Assembly: GCA_016714225.1 (NCBI GenBank)
Contig: JADJNS010000001.1
Span: forward strand, 709,193-773,192
Length of the DNA stretch: 64,000 bases
Source: Archangiaceae bacterium
GTDB lineage: Bacteria; Myxococcota; Myxococcia; Myxococcales; Myxococcaceae
Direction: 5' to 3'
A program made the translations under genes and the position numbers. Under the pieces are notes generated by a model that worked only from the letters and a program-made list of their open reading frames with translations, did no database searches and had not been told where the DNA came from. Shown piece after piece: positions 7,652-19,000 of this stretch; within the stretch, counting starts at the first letter, position 1, and each line of letters opens with the position of its first letter.

Positions 7652-8814
7652 TGCGGCAGACGGCACTCTTCGCGGCGGTGGCTCTGGTCACCGCCGCGGG
7701 CTGCCGTCATGGTCGAGGCGGCGACGTGCCCGAGCCCGAACCCGGGCTTTTGGTGCGTGGCCAGCACATGCCGGTCAAGGCGGTGCGTGCCCACCCCGCC
7801 GACTTCGACCCGGTCCCAGGCACCGCGGTGCTGCACTACTACGGCGCCGGCGGTTGGCTCATTCAGTGGGGCAAGACGTACGTGCTCACCGCGCCGTACT
7901 TTTCGAACTACTCGCTGCCCAAGCTGCTCGCCTCGTCGACCACCGGCCTCAAGCTCAGCGCCGACGTCGAGCAGCTGCGCGAGGGCGTGGTGAACACGCC
8001 CATCGACCGCACCAGCGTGGTGCTGCTCGGCCACGGTCACGTCGACCACGTCGCCGACGTGCCCGCGCTGCTCGAGCAGGGCCTCATCACGGGCAAGCCG
8101 GCGCTCATCGCCGACCGCTCGGTCACCAACGCGCTCGCCAGCATCAAAGAGCTCTTCTCGTGCGTCGCGCCCATCGACTACCGCGAGCCCGAGACCGACG
8201 CGCAGCGCTGCCCGCTCGAGCGGGTGCGCATCACCCCCATTCACCACGCCCACGCGCCCCACCTCGAGCTGGTCGGCCTCGCGGTGGCCGCGTTCGGCGG
8301 GCGCTTGAAAGAGCCGCTCGAGAACCCGCCCCAGCGCGCCGACGAGTTCAAGCTCGGCTACACCTGGGCGTACCTCATCGACCTGCTCGACGCGCAGGGC
8401 AAGGTGGTGTTTCGCATTCACTACGTCGACGCGTCGGGCGACCCGCCCCACGGCCTCGCCTCGAAGCAGGTGCTCGCCGAGCGCGACGTCGACGTGCACA
8501 TCGCCTGCGTGCCCGGCTTCGAGCAGACCGAGGAGTACCCCGACGCCGTGCTCTCGTACCACCGCGTGAAGTACGCCCTGCTCGGGCACTGGGAGGACTT
8601 TCTCCAGCCTCCCTCGTGGGACCTCGCGCCGCTGCGCCAGGTGCTGACGCAAGAGTCCATCGAGCGGTTCATCGACCGGGCCGAAGGCGCGCTGCCCAAG
8701 GCGAGCTCGGTGCAGCCCGGGCCCTGCCTGCACCCCCACGAGTGCGGCCCGCGCGGCGCCGCGTGGGCCATGCCGGTGCCCGGCGAGACGTACCGGTTCA
8801 CCGTCGCGAGGTAG
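7651..8814 (+). CDS. MBL-fold metallohydrolase-like lipoprotein
   Basis: 387 residues with a lipoprotein signal (VTAAGC). The metallo-beta-lactamase-fold metal motif HxHxDH is present as HGHVDH at residues 128-133, preceded by predicted beta strands (VVLLGHGHVDHV). Further His/Asp residues that could complete the site occur in PIHHAHAPHLEL and in IHYVDASGDPPHG. The substrate is unknown; the family covers lipid, nucleotide and lactone hydrolases. It overlaps the preceding repeat-protein gene by 1 bp (TGATG), suggesting one transcript and coupled translation. It is followed by a palindromic repeat element. Family call good, function open. Confidence 0.8.
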   Translation: MRQTALFAAVALVTAAGCRHGRGGDVPEPEPGLLVRGQHMPVKAVRAHPADFDPVPGTAVLHYYGAGGWLIQWGKTYVLTAPYFSNYSLPKLLASSTTGLKLSADVEQLREGVVNTPIDRTSVVLLGHGHVDHVADVPALLEQGLITGKPALIADRSVTNALASIKELFSCVAPIDYREPETDAQRCPLERVRITPIHHAHAPHLELVGLAVAAFGGRLKEPLENPPQRADEFKLGYTWAYLIDLLDAQGKVVFRIHYVDASGDPPHGLASKQVLAERDVDVHIACVPGFEQTEEYPDAVLSYHRVKYALLGHWEDFLQPPSWDLAPLRQVLTQESIERFIDRAEGALPKASSVQPGPCLHPHECGPRGAAWAMPVPGETYRFTVAR

Positions 8815-8841
8815 GGTTGCGCTCTGGAGCGGAATGCGAGA

Positions 8842-9007
8842 CCGAGCAGGGTGAGCCCCGTCGAACCCTGATGTCGCTTGTCGAAGCCTCGAGCAGCACA
8901 TGGTCCATCGTAGAAGCGCCCACGCTGGTGCAGCTTGAAGCCTGGAGTATGTGGCGCTGAGACCTCAACCTGCGACGGCAGGGTTCGACGGGGCTCACCC
9001 TGCTCGG
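8842..9007. repeat. Palindromic interspersed element, copy 1
   Basis: A 29-bp perfect inverted repeat: the left arm is 8842-8870 and the right arm 8979-9007, with 108 bp between. Each arm also contains its own smaller dyad (CAGGGT/ACCCTG). The internal part 8847-8958 aligns with 50897-51007 over about 110 bp with almost no gaps, including a shared GCTTGAAGCCTGGAGTATG block. Both copies sit in a gap between convergent genes, directly after a stop codon. This could be a MITE/REP-like non-autonomous element, a two-way terminator or a structured RNA. No open reading frame of note lies inside. Confidence 0.75.
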
Positions 9008-9013
9008 GTCAAG

Positions 9014-9946
9014 TCAACGTGAGCTGCCGGGTACCACGCCGAGCGACAGGCGCACGGTGAAGCGCTCGTTGTCGGTGAGCTCGAGCGGGTCTCCGACGCC
9101 GCGCTGGGCCTCGGCCTTCATCGCCGCGACCTGGGGCAGCAGCGCGATGGAGAACCAGAACTGCCTGCCGCGGTACGACACCGAGGGGCCGATGAGAAAC
9201 GCGCCGCCGCCGTAGGTCGAGCGGTTCCAGGTGAGGCGGTTCTGCAGCTCGAGCCCGAGAGAGACTCCGTCGGTGAGCGTGTACGACAGGCCGAGGGTCT
9301 GCCGGGCGCGGGTCTTCTCGAGGCGCGCGCCGCCGGGGAACACCGCGTCGCTGAACGCGTCGAGGTTGAGCCCGATGCGAAACAGGCGCAGTTGCGCGTC
9401 GAGCGCGAGCAGGCCGAGAAACGAGAAGCCGCGCTCGCCGGCGCTCAGCTCGAGGTGTGCGCCCCAATTCACCGGGCCGGCCAGCTTGGCCCCCTTCTGC
9501 AGCCGCACGGTGAAGCGCGCGTCGACCGAGGGGGTCTGAATCACTCCGGTCGAGGTGGGGGTCGCGTCGACGAAGAAGCCCAGCCCGAACCCGTGCGGCA
9601 GACCCTGCAGCACGCCGGCCCGAACGTCGGCGGCCACGTAGGTGTCGGTGCGGCCGTAGCGCGGCGTCACCCAGAGCTGCACGTCGCTCTGGCCGGCCGC
9701 GGGGCCCACCGCGTCCCACACGAAGGCGAAGTGGCGGCCGACTCCAGGCGGGGGCTGCACCGGAGGGGGCGGCGTGCCGGCGTCGGTGACCACCGCGCCT
9801 CCATCGGCGCCGGCGATGGTGGTGGGGTCGAGGGAGGCGTTTCCGGCGTCGATGGCCTCGGCGCTGATGCCCGCGTCGGCGGTGGTTTGCTGCTGGGCGA
9901 GCGCGGGCAGCGCGATGGCGAGCAGCACGAGCGGGAGTCGACGCAT
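9014..9946 (-). CDS. Secreted, probably outer-membrane beta-barrel-like protein
   Basis: 310 residues with a clean signal peptide (MRRLPLVLLAIALPALA, cleavage after ALA). A low-complexity Asp-Ala-Gly and Pro-rich linker (about residues 20-68) follows. The remainder alternates polar and hydrophobic residues with many aromatic ends (HFAFVWD, VQLWVTPRYGRTDTYVAADV, FWFSIALLPQV), as in small outer-membrane barrels. No named domain recognised. Its start is 71 bp from the divergent giant TPR gene, so the two may share a control region. Its 3' end faces the palindromic element. Confidence 0.7.
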   Translation of the reverse strand: MRRLPLVLLAIALPALAQQQTTADAGISAEAIDAGNASLDPTTIAGADGGAVVTDAGTPPPPVQPPPGVGRHFAFVWDAVGPAAGQSDVQLWVTPRYGRTDTYVAADVRAGVLQGLPHGFGLGFFVDATPTSTGVIQTPSVDARFTVRLQKGAKLAGPVNWGAHLELSAGERGFSFLGLLALDAQLRLFRIGLNLDAFSDAVFPGGARLEKTRARQTLGLSYTLTDGVSLGLELQNRLTWNRSTYGGGAFLIGPSVSYRGRQFWFSIALLPQVAAMKAEAQRGVGDPLELTDNERFTVRLSLGVVPGSSR

Positions 9947-10017
9947 GCGCGACGCTGCGCGATAGCACAGCGATTGGATGATCGGCGGTCGAATGCGCCG
10001 GATAGAGTGCGGGCCCC

Positions 10018-13000
10018 GTGGCGCTGTCGGAGAAACTTCGAGCCTGCGCTGAGCGCCTCGCCCAACGCCCTGGTGACCCCGAGACCGTCTCGGTGCTCGA
10101 GGGGCTGCTCGAGGCGCCGGCCGACCGCCTCGAGGCGGCGCGCTTTCTCGCCCCCGCCTACGAGCGCGCTGGCAACGACGAGGGCCTGGCGCGGGTGCTC
10201 TCGCTGGTCGCCGCCGAGGCCGAGGCCCCCGTCGACCGCCTGCGCGCGCTCGAGCAGCTGCAGCAGCTTCACGCCCGCCGCGAGGCCTGGGCCGCGCTCG
10301 CCGAGGTGACCGAGAGGCTCGCCGGGGTGCTGCCCGACGCCGACCGGCAGCGCGAGGCGTGGCGCGAGGCGGCGCGGGTGCACCTCGCGCGGCTGCACGA
10401 CGAAGAGAGCGGGCTCGAGGCGTGGCTCAAGGTGCTGGTGCTCGCTCCCGACGACACCGAGGCGCGGGCCGCGGTGCGCGCGCTCACCGCCGCCGACCGG
10501 GCAATCAGCGGCGCCGCCGCGGCGCTGTGCGCCGAAATCGTCGCCCGGCAGAAGGGGCACCCCGAGGCCCAGGCGGTGCTCGACCGGCTGCTGCCGCCCA
10601 CCGAGGCGCTGCTCTCGGCGCTCAAGGCGTTTCAGGCCTCGCCCGAGCCGGCCGCCCTGCTCGACGAGCTGCACCACGTCGCGCTGCGCGCCGACGCCCT
10701 CGAAGAGGTGGCCGACGCGGTCGAGGCGCAGAGCGAGCTCATCGAGAAGCCGGCGCAGCTCGCCGCGCTGCTGCGCTTCGCGGCGCGGGTGCGCGAAGAG
10801 CTCGCGCAGCCCCGCCAGGCCATCACCTTGTGGAACGACCTGCTCGCCTCGGTGCCGCGCGACCCCGAGGCGCTCGAGCACCTCGCCCGCCTGCTCGCGG
10901 GCGCCGGCGACCTGCGCCACGCCGCCGAGCTCAGCCTGCGCCGCGCCGAGCTGATCTCTTCGGGCCCCGCTCGGCTCGAGCGCTTCGTCGAAGCCGCCGA
11001 CTTCTTCGTCGCGGCGAACGCGCACGAGGCGGCGCTCTCGGCGTTCAACGAGGCGCTGCGCGCGGCCGGCCCCGCGGTGCCCAGCGAGACCATCGCGCAC
11101 GTGCAGCTGCAGCGCGGGCTGTTGCTCGAGCGGGCAGGCGACCCCGCGGCGGTGAACGCGTTCGACGAAGCGCTGCAGCTGCCGCGCTTCGTCGAGAGCG
11201 CCTGCCAGGCCCTCGAGCGCCTGCTGCCCAAGCCGCTCACCCGCGCCGCCGCCGCGCGCGCGCTCGAGCCGGTCGCGCGCGACGCCGCTCAGGGCGGAGA
11301 CCTCGACGCGGCCCGGCGGCTGGTCGCGGTGCTCCAGGTGCGCGCCGAGAGCGCGGCGTCGACCGAGCAGCACGTCGAGCTGCTGGTCGAGCTCGCCGCC
11401 CTCTACCAGCGGCTGGGCGAGCCGCGCCCGGCGCTGGGGGCCTTGCTGCGCGCCTTCTCGCTCGCGCCCCAAGAGCCGCGGGTCGTCGAGCCGCTCGAGC
11501 GCCTGGCCTACGCGCTGGGCGCCAACGAAGAGCTGAGCGGCGCGTACGAAGAGCACCTCGAGAAGCACCCCGCCGACGCGGCGGTGGCGCGCAAGGCCGC
11601 GCGGCTGCACGAGAGCCTGGGCAACCGCGACGAGGCGTTCGCCGCCTGGGAGCGCGCGGCCGCGGCGGCGCCGCGCGACTTGGAGCTGCTCGAGGCATTC
11701 GCCGAGCGGTGCCGCGGGCGCGGCGACCTGAACCGGCTGGGCCGGGTCTTGCGCTGGCAGGCCGATGCGGCGGTCGACCCCGCGCAGAAGGCGAAGGTGC
11801 TGCGACAGCTCGCCAACCTGCTGGAAGACAGCCTCGCCGACGTGACCGGCGCGGCCAACGCGTGGGAAGAGCTGCTCGAGCTGCAGCCGCACGACGCCGC
11901 GGTGCTCGAGACCCTGCAGCGGCTCTACCAGCAGACCGGCCAGGTGCCGCGTCTCAAGGCGGTGGTGGCGAAGAAGCTCGAGCTCGAGCGCGCGGCCGCG
12001 GGCCCCAAGGTGGCGGCGCTGGCGCTGCAGCTGGCGCGGCTCGAGCTCGACGCCCCGGCCGACGAGGCCAGGGCGCTGCAGCTCTTGCGCGAGGTGCTGC
12101 GGCTCGAGCCCGACAACGCGCAGGCGGTGGCGGCGCTGGGCCGGCTCGCTTCTACTCCCTCTGAATTCCAGGCCGAGGCCGCCGCGCTCGCCGCGACCGC
12201 GCTCGACACGCTCGGTGACTACCCGGTGGTGGTGCAGATTCTCGAGGCCCAGCTGGGCACCACCCACGAGCCGGGCGCGCGCGCGGCGATTCTCCACCGC
12301 ATCAGCGACCTGCAGGCGGGCCCGCTCGAAGACGCCGACCTCGCCTTTCTCGCCATCGCCCGCGCGCTGCGCGAGGTGCCGCACGACGCCAGCATTCTCT
12401 CGCGCTGCATCGCGCTGGCCGAGTCGACCGGGGCACAAGACGAGCTCGACGCGCTGCTCGGTGAGCTGGCCTCGTCGCAGCCCGCCTCGCCGGCGCGCGC
12501 GGCGCTGTTCCGTGCGCTGGCCCGGCGCTCGAGCGGCGAGGTGGCCATCGCCGCGTGGTCCGAGGTGCTCACGCAGCTGCCGGGCGACGACGAGGCCCGC
12601 GCGCAGCTCGCCGCGCTGTTCGAGGCGGCGGCGAGGCTGGCCGACCTGGCGGTGCTGCAGCGGCAGCAGCTCGAGCGCGCCACGCCCGAAGAGCGCCCCG
12701 CGGCGCTGCTCTTGCTCGCCGCCGCGCAAGAGCGGGCGGGTGAGCTCGACGAGGCCGCCGCCACGCTGCTGCAGTTGTTCGCGCTCGAGCCCGGGCCCAA
12801 GGCGCTCACCCCGCTCGACCGGGTGCTGGGGCTGCTCGGGCGCCACTCGGAGCGCGCCGAGGTGCTGCGGCGCCTGGCCGACCAGAGCACCGACGAGGCG
12901 CAGCGCTCGAGCCGCCTGCTCGCCGAGGCGCGGGCGCTGCTCGCCGCGCGCGAGCTGCCCCGCGCGGTGAACGTGCTGGGCGAGATGCTGCAGCGGGTGC

Positions 13001-16000
13001 CCGACGAGCCGCGCGCCGTCGCCGAGCTGGTGGCGCTGGTGAGCGAGAACGAGGTGCAGGGCCGGGTCACCGAGCTGCTGCAGCCGGTGTTCAAGGGCCC
13101 GGGCCTCGAGCGGCAGCGCGCCGCGGTGCTCGAGGCGCTGGTGGTGGTGGGCGACGGGCGCGAGCTGCGCCACGAGCTGGCCGGGCTGCACGAGTCGCTG
13201 GGCGACTTCACCCAGGCGTACGCCGGCCGGCTGCGGCTGGTGCGCGAGCGGCCCGACGAGGCCGAGCCGCGCGAGGCGCTCGAGCGGCTGGCGCGCGCCG
13301 CGCACCTCGAAGAAGAGCTGGTCGAGGCCTACGACGAGCTGCTCGAAGGCAGGGTCGAGCCGCGGGCGGCGCTCGAGATGCGCCAGACCATCGCGCGGCT
13401 CTACACCGAGGTGCTGCAGCGGCCCGAGCTCGCGGTGCGCGCGTGGGAGAAGGTGGCCCGGCTCGACCGCGACGCGCTCTTGCCCGTGCTCGAGCTCGAG
13501 AAGCTGCACCGCGCCCACCAAGACTGGGTGCGGCTCGCCGGGGTGCTGCAGCGCAAGGCGCACCTGCAGGCCGAGCCGACCGAGCAGGCCGACACCTTTC
13601 GCCAGCTCGCGGCGCTCGCCCTTGGCCCGCTGCACGACCAGGGGCTCGCGGCCGAGGCGTACCGCGCGCTGCTCGAGCGCGCGCCCGAAGATGCCGAGGC
13701 GCTGCGCGCGCTGGGCGCGCTGCTCGACGGCTTCGGCAAGCACGCCGACGCCTATGCCGTGCTCGAGCGGCAGCTCGCAGTCGCGAGCGGGGCCGACGAG
13801 AAGGTGGCGCTGCACCTGAAGCTCGGGCAGCTCGCCGCAGGGCCGGTGCGCACGCCGGCGGCCGCGGTCGAGCACTTCGCCGCGGTGCTCGAAGCGAGCA
13901 CCGAGGCCTCGGACGTCGAGGCCGCGGGCGGCGCCCTCGAGACGCTGCTCGACCGCGAGCCGGGCTTGGGGCCGCGCATCGCGGCGGCGCTCGAGCCGGT
14001 GTACCGAAGGCACCAGGCCACCGCCCAGCTCGCCCACGCGCTCGAGCTGCAGCCGTCGACCCCGGCCCGGCTGGAAGAGCTGGCCGACCTGCGCGAAGCC
14101 TTGAAGCAGCTCCCCCAGGCCTTCGCGGCCCGCGAGCAGCTCTACGCGCTCAAACCCGAAGACGCGCGGCTGCGCGGCGAGCTCGAGCGGGTGGGCGCGG
14201 CGGTCGGTCAGCTCGAGACCGTGGCCAGCCTGTTTCACGCCCGCCTCGAGCACCGCGTCGAAGACGCCGAGCGGCTCGAGCTGTGGCGCCGGCTGGGCAC
14301 GGTGCAGCGCGCGCTCGGCCGCCCGCTCGCCGCCGCCGAGGCGTGGGAAGAGGTGGCCCGGGCGACCCCCCAAGACGCCGCGCCGCTCGAGGTGCTGTGC
14401 GAGCTGTACCGGCAGCAGGCGCTGTGGCCGCGGCTGCCGCCGCTCTTGCGCGCCCGCGCCGAGCTGGCGACCGAGGTCGAGGAGCAGTTCGCGCTGCTGC
14501 TCGAGCTGGCGGTGGTCGCCGAGGAGAAGCTGCTCGACCTGGGCCTGGCCGTCGACGCGTGCCGCGCGGCCATCGAGCGGGGCGGCTTTGAGCCCGCTGC
14601 GGTCGAGCGGCTGCAGCGCCTCTTCGAGCAGAGCGGGCGCTTCGACGAGCTTCGCGCCTCGCTGCTCGAGCGCGGTGACTCGCCGGCAGTGCAGGTGCGG
14701 GTGGCGCTGCTCGAGTACCGCGCGCTGAAGGAAGACGACGCGGCGCTGCGCCGGTTGGAGCCGCTGGGCGCTGCGGCGAGCGACGCGCTGGTCGAGTTGA
14801 TGCGCGGCGAGCGGCCGGTGGCGGCGGGCGCCGCACGGGCGCTGGAAATGCGGTGGAAGAACGACTCGGCCCACCGCGAGGGGCTCATCGAGGCGCTCGA
14901 GGTGCAGGCGAAGTGGGCCCCGCAAGAGCAGCGCACGGCGCTGCTGCACCGCATCGCCGGGCTGCACTCGGGCGACGCGCCGCGCGCGTTCGAGGTGCTC
15001 GATCGGCTGCTGCGCGACGCGCCCGACGACGCGCGGGCGTTCGAGAAGCTGTCGCGGCTCGCGCTGAGCGAGAAGTTCGAGCGCGGCTTCGCGGCGCTGC
15101 TCGGCGAGGTGGTGGCGCAGGCCAACGGCACCACCCAGCGGGTGATGTGGCCTGCGCTGGCGAAGCTGCGCCAGGGGCTGGGTGACGCCGAGGGCGCGCT
15201 CGCCGCCTGGGTGGCGTACCTCGAGCTCGAGCCGACGAACCCGAGCGCGCTGGTGGCGGCCAGCGCGCTCTTCGAGGCGACGGGCCAGTTTGGCGGGCTG
15301 GTCGAGCTGCTCGAGCGGCGGCTGCTGCTCGAGAGCGGTCGCGAAGGCCAGGTGGCGCTGCTCGCGCGCATCGCCGAGGTGCAGTCGGACGCGCTGGCCG
15401 ACGCCGCGACCTCGTACGAGACCTGGCGAAGGTTGCTCGAGCTCGACCCTGCGAATGGGGCGGCCCTCGAGGCGCTCGACCGGCTGTGCGTGAAGCTCGA
15501 GCGCTGGCCCGAGCTGGCCGAGATTCTGGGGCGGCGCATCGCGCTGGGCGGAGAGGGGCTCACCGCGCTCAAGCTGCGGCTCGCGCGGGTACGCCGGGCC
15601 GAGCTCGCGAGCGCTGCCGCGGCGGTGCCGCTGTTGGGTGAGATTCTGCAGCACGAGCCGGCGCACGAGGCCGCCCTCGCCGAGCTCGAGAAGGTGGTGG
15701 AAGAGCAGCCCGGCTGGGAGCCCGCCGAAGACCTGCTGCTCGGCGCGCACCGGCGGTCGAGAGACGCGGCGCGGCTGGTGGTGCTGCTCGACGCGTGCGC
15801 GGCGCGGGGGCGCGAGGCGAAGCGCCGGCGGGCGCTGTGGCTCGAGCTGGCCGAGCTGCGGCTCGCCGCGAACGACGCGCCGCTGGCGTTTCTGGCCATG
15901 GCGAAGGCCTTTCGCGAGACCCCGGGCGACGCCTCTTTGAGGGTGAAGCTGGTCGAGCTCGCCGCGGTGGCCGACGAGCACGAGGCGCTCGCCGCGCTGC

Positions 16001-19000
16001 TCGACGAGGTGATGGGCGCGCTCGAGGGGGAAGAGGCGGCCGAGGCCCACCTGGTGCTCGCCGAGCTGTGTCTGGGGCCGGTGGCCGAGCCCGAGCGGGC
16101 GGTGGTGCTCTTCCGCCGCGCCATCGAGCTGAGGGTGGGCGAGGGAAAAGGGAGGGTGCTGCGTTCACTGGTGGGGCTGGACGCTGCGCTCACGCGCCTC
16201 GAGCGGTGGGAAGAGCTGCTGGCGGTGTTGGAGCAGCGCTCGGCCGCCACCCCGTCGGACGTCGAGCTCTACGAGCGCATCGGCGCCGTCGCTGCCGAGC
16301 GCCTGAGCCGCGACGAGCGGGCCATCGAGGCCTGGCGCGCGGTGCTGAAGCTCTCGCCCAGGCACCTCGGCGCCGCGCGTGCGCTCGAGGCGCTCTACGA
16401 GCGCACCGGGCAGCGCTCGCACCTGCTCGAGACGCTCACCCTGCTCGAGTCGCTGACCCAGGGCGTGCAGCGCGCGCAGGTGCGCATGAAGCTCGCGCGC
16501 CTGTGCGCGAAAGACGACTACGAGCGCACGCTGGTCTTGTGCCGGCGGGTGCTCGAAGAAGACCCGCTGCACGTCGACGCGTTCGACCTGCTCTCCGAGC
16601 GGCTCGAGGCCGGCGGGCGCTGGGCCGAGCTCGAGGCGCTGCTCGAGGCGCGGCTGCAGGTGACACTCGCTTCTCAAGAGGCCGCCGAGCTCGGCTTTCG
16701 TCTCGGCGAGCTCATCTTCCGCCGCCGCGAAGACCCGGTGAAGGCGGCGCGGCACTACCGCGGCGTGCTCGAGCGCGTGCCGCGCCACCTCGGCGCGCTG
16801 GAGTCGCTCGAGGAGCTCTACGAAGGCACCGGCGAGAAGCGCGAGCTGGCCCAGGTGCTCGAGCACCTCGCGCTGGTGCGCGACGACGTCGAGCAGCGCC
16901 GCGCCCACCACCTGCGCCGCGCCGAGGTGCTCGCCGAGCTGCACGAGCGCGAGGCGGCGGTAGAGTCGATTCGCGCCGCGCTGATGGCCTCGCTGCCGCT
17001 GCCCAAGCGCGCCGAGCCGACCACCAACCCTCACGAGCGCGCGGTGCTGCAGCCGAGCAACCGCTGGCAGAAGGCCACCGAGCCGGGCGCGAAGACCGAG
17101 CCGATGGTGCCGCTCATCGGGGGGCCTCCGAGCGAGCCCGACCTGCACCGTTTGCGCCGCCTGAGCCTGAAGCTCGAGGCGTGGCCCGAAGCCGCGCGCA
17201 CCCTCGCGCTGCTCGCCGACGCGCAGCTGGGGTTGGGCCGCCCCGACGAGGCGGTCTCGACCCTGTTCGAGCTGGCCGACGTCGACGAGAAGCGCGACGA
17301 GCTGAACGGCGCCAGCGCCGCGCTCGAGCGGGTGCTGACGCTCGAGGCGAAGAACCGCACCGCCTACGACCGCGCGCGCGGCATCTACGCGCGGCTCGAG
17401 CAGCACCGCGAGTGGGCGACCCTCACCGCGCGCTACCTGCCGCACCTGGGCGGCGCCGAGCTGCTCGCGGCGCTCGATGCCCTGGCGAAGACGCACGCCG
17501 AGGCGCTCGAAGACCCGAGCGGCGCGTTCGGCTTCGCGAGAAGGGCGGTGTCGCTCGACCCGGGCTCCGACGCGCGGCGCGCCACCGCCGAGGCGCTGGC
17601 AGCGAAGCTGAAGCAGCGGCCCGCGCTGGCCGAGACCTACCGCGAGACGCTGGCCGCGCTGGCGTTCTGTGCGGCGTGGCCGAAGCTGGCGCTGGCCCTG
17701 GCGCGGCTCGAAGACGAGGGCCTGGGCGAGGTCGACCGTGCCGAGGCGAGCTTGAAGAGCCTGCTCGCGCACGACCCGGAGAATGCGGCGGCGCTCTCGG
17801 CGCTGGTGGCGATGTTCGAGCGGCGCAAGCTGTACCCGCGCCTGGCCGGCGCGCTCGAGCTCGAGCTCGAAGCGCAGTCAGACCCCGCGGCGCGCGTCGC
17901 GCGCCTGCTGCGGCTCGCCACCCTGCACGAGCAGAAGCTCGAAGACCCGGCGGGCGCGGCGAACGCGCTGCGGCGGGTGCTCGACGTGGCGCCGAGCGTC
18001 GAGCACGCGCGCCTGTTGGTCGCGCTGCACCAGCGGCACCAGCAGTGGCCCGAGGTCTTGAACGCGCTGCTGCGGGTGCGCGCCCTGGTGCCGGCGGGGG
18101 CGGCCCGCGCCACGGTGCAGCTCGAGGTGGCGGCGCTGCACGAGCAGCAGCTGCAAGACGCCGAGGCCGCGGTCGAGGCGTACCTGCACGCGCTCGAGCT
18201 CGACCCCGACTCGTCGCCTGCTTTTCGCGCGCTCGAGCGGCTGTACCTCTCGCAGGGCCGGCCCGCCGAGCTGCTGCGCGCGTACGAGCACCGCCTCGGT
18301 CGCACCGGCAGCAGCGAAGAGAAGGTCGAGCTCGAGTACAAATCGGCCGACCTGTGGGAGCGGCGCGGCAACCCGCTCGCCGCCGACAAGTGCCTCGACG
18401 CGGTGGTGGCGCTGGCGCCGGCCGAACAGAAGGCGCTCGAGGGGCTGGCCCGCCTGCGCCGCGCCGGAGCGCGCTGGCGCCCGCTCGCCGAGGCGCTGCA
18501 GAAGCACGCCGCGGTGGCCGAGAAGCCGCTGCAGCGCGCGCAGCTGCTCACCGAGCTGGGAGAGGTGCAGCTCGAGAACCTCAAAGAGCCGGCGGCGGCG
18601 GTGACCGCGTGGTCGAAGGCGCTCGAGCAGGTGCCCGAGCACCGCCCGGCGCTGCGCCTGCTCGCGGCGCTGCACGAGCGGGAGCAGCGGTGGAGCGAGG
18701 CCGCGCAGCTCATCGGGCGCGAGGCGAAGCTCGAGAAGAGCGCGGTGGCGCGCGCCGAGCTCGAGTACCACCGCGGCACGCTCTATGAAGAGCAACTGCG
18801 CGACGCGAGCTCGGCCAAGGCCGCGTACGGCGCGGCGCTCGAGTCGCAGCCGGTGCACCTGCCGTCGCTGCGGCGGCTGCGCGCGCTGTTCTTCAAGGCG
18901 GGCGAGTGGGTGGCGTACGAAGAGAACCTGGCCCACGAGGCGAAGCGCGCGCCCGATGGCCCCGACCGCTACCTCGCCGCGCTCGAGCTGGCCCGGCACC

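Noticed and set aside
4643..7666. A 1007-residue minus-strand frame opposite the repeat-protein gene
   Set aside because: Composition (His/Leu/Arg-rich, no domain) is that of an antisense shadow; the plus-strand protein has repeated, ordered units.
9667..16050. A 2127-residue reading frame on the minus strand inside the giant TPR gene, and others like it
   Set aside because: The plus-strand frame shows clear TPR repeats; the antisense frame is Arg/Leu-rich without domains. High third-position GC creates long antisense frames.
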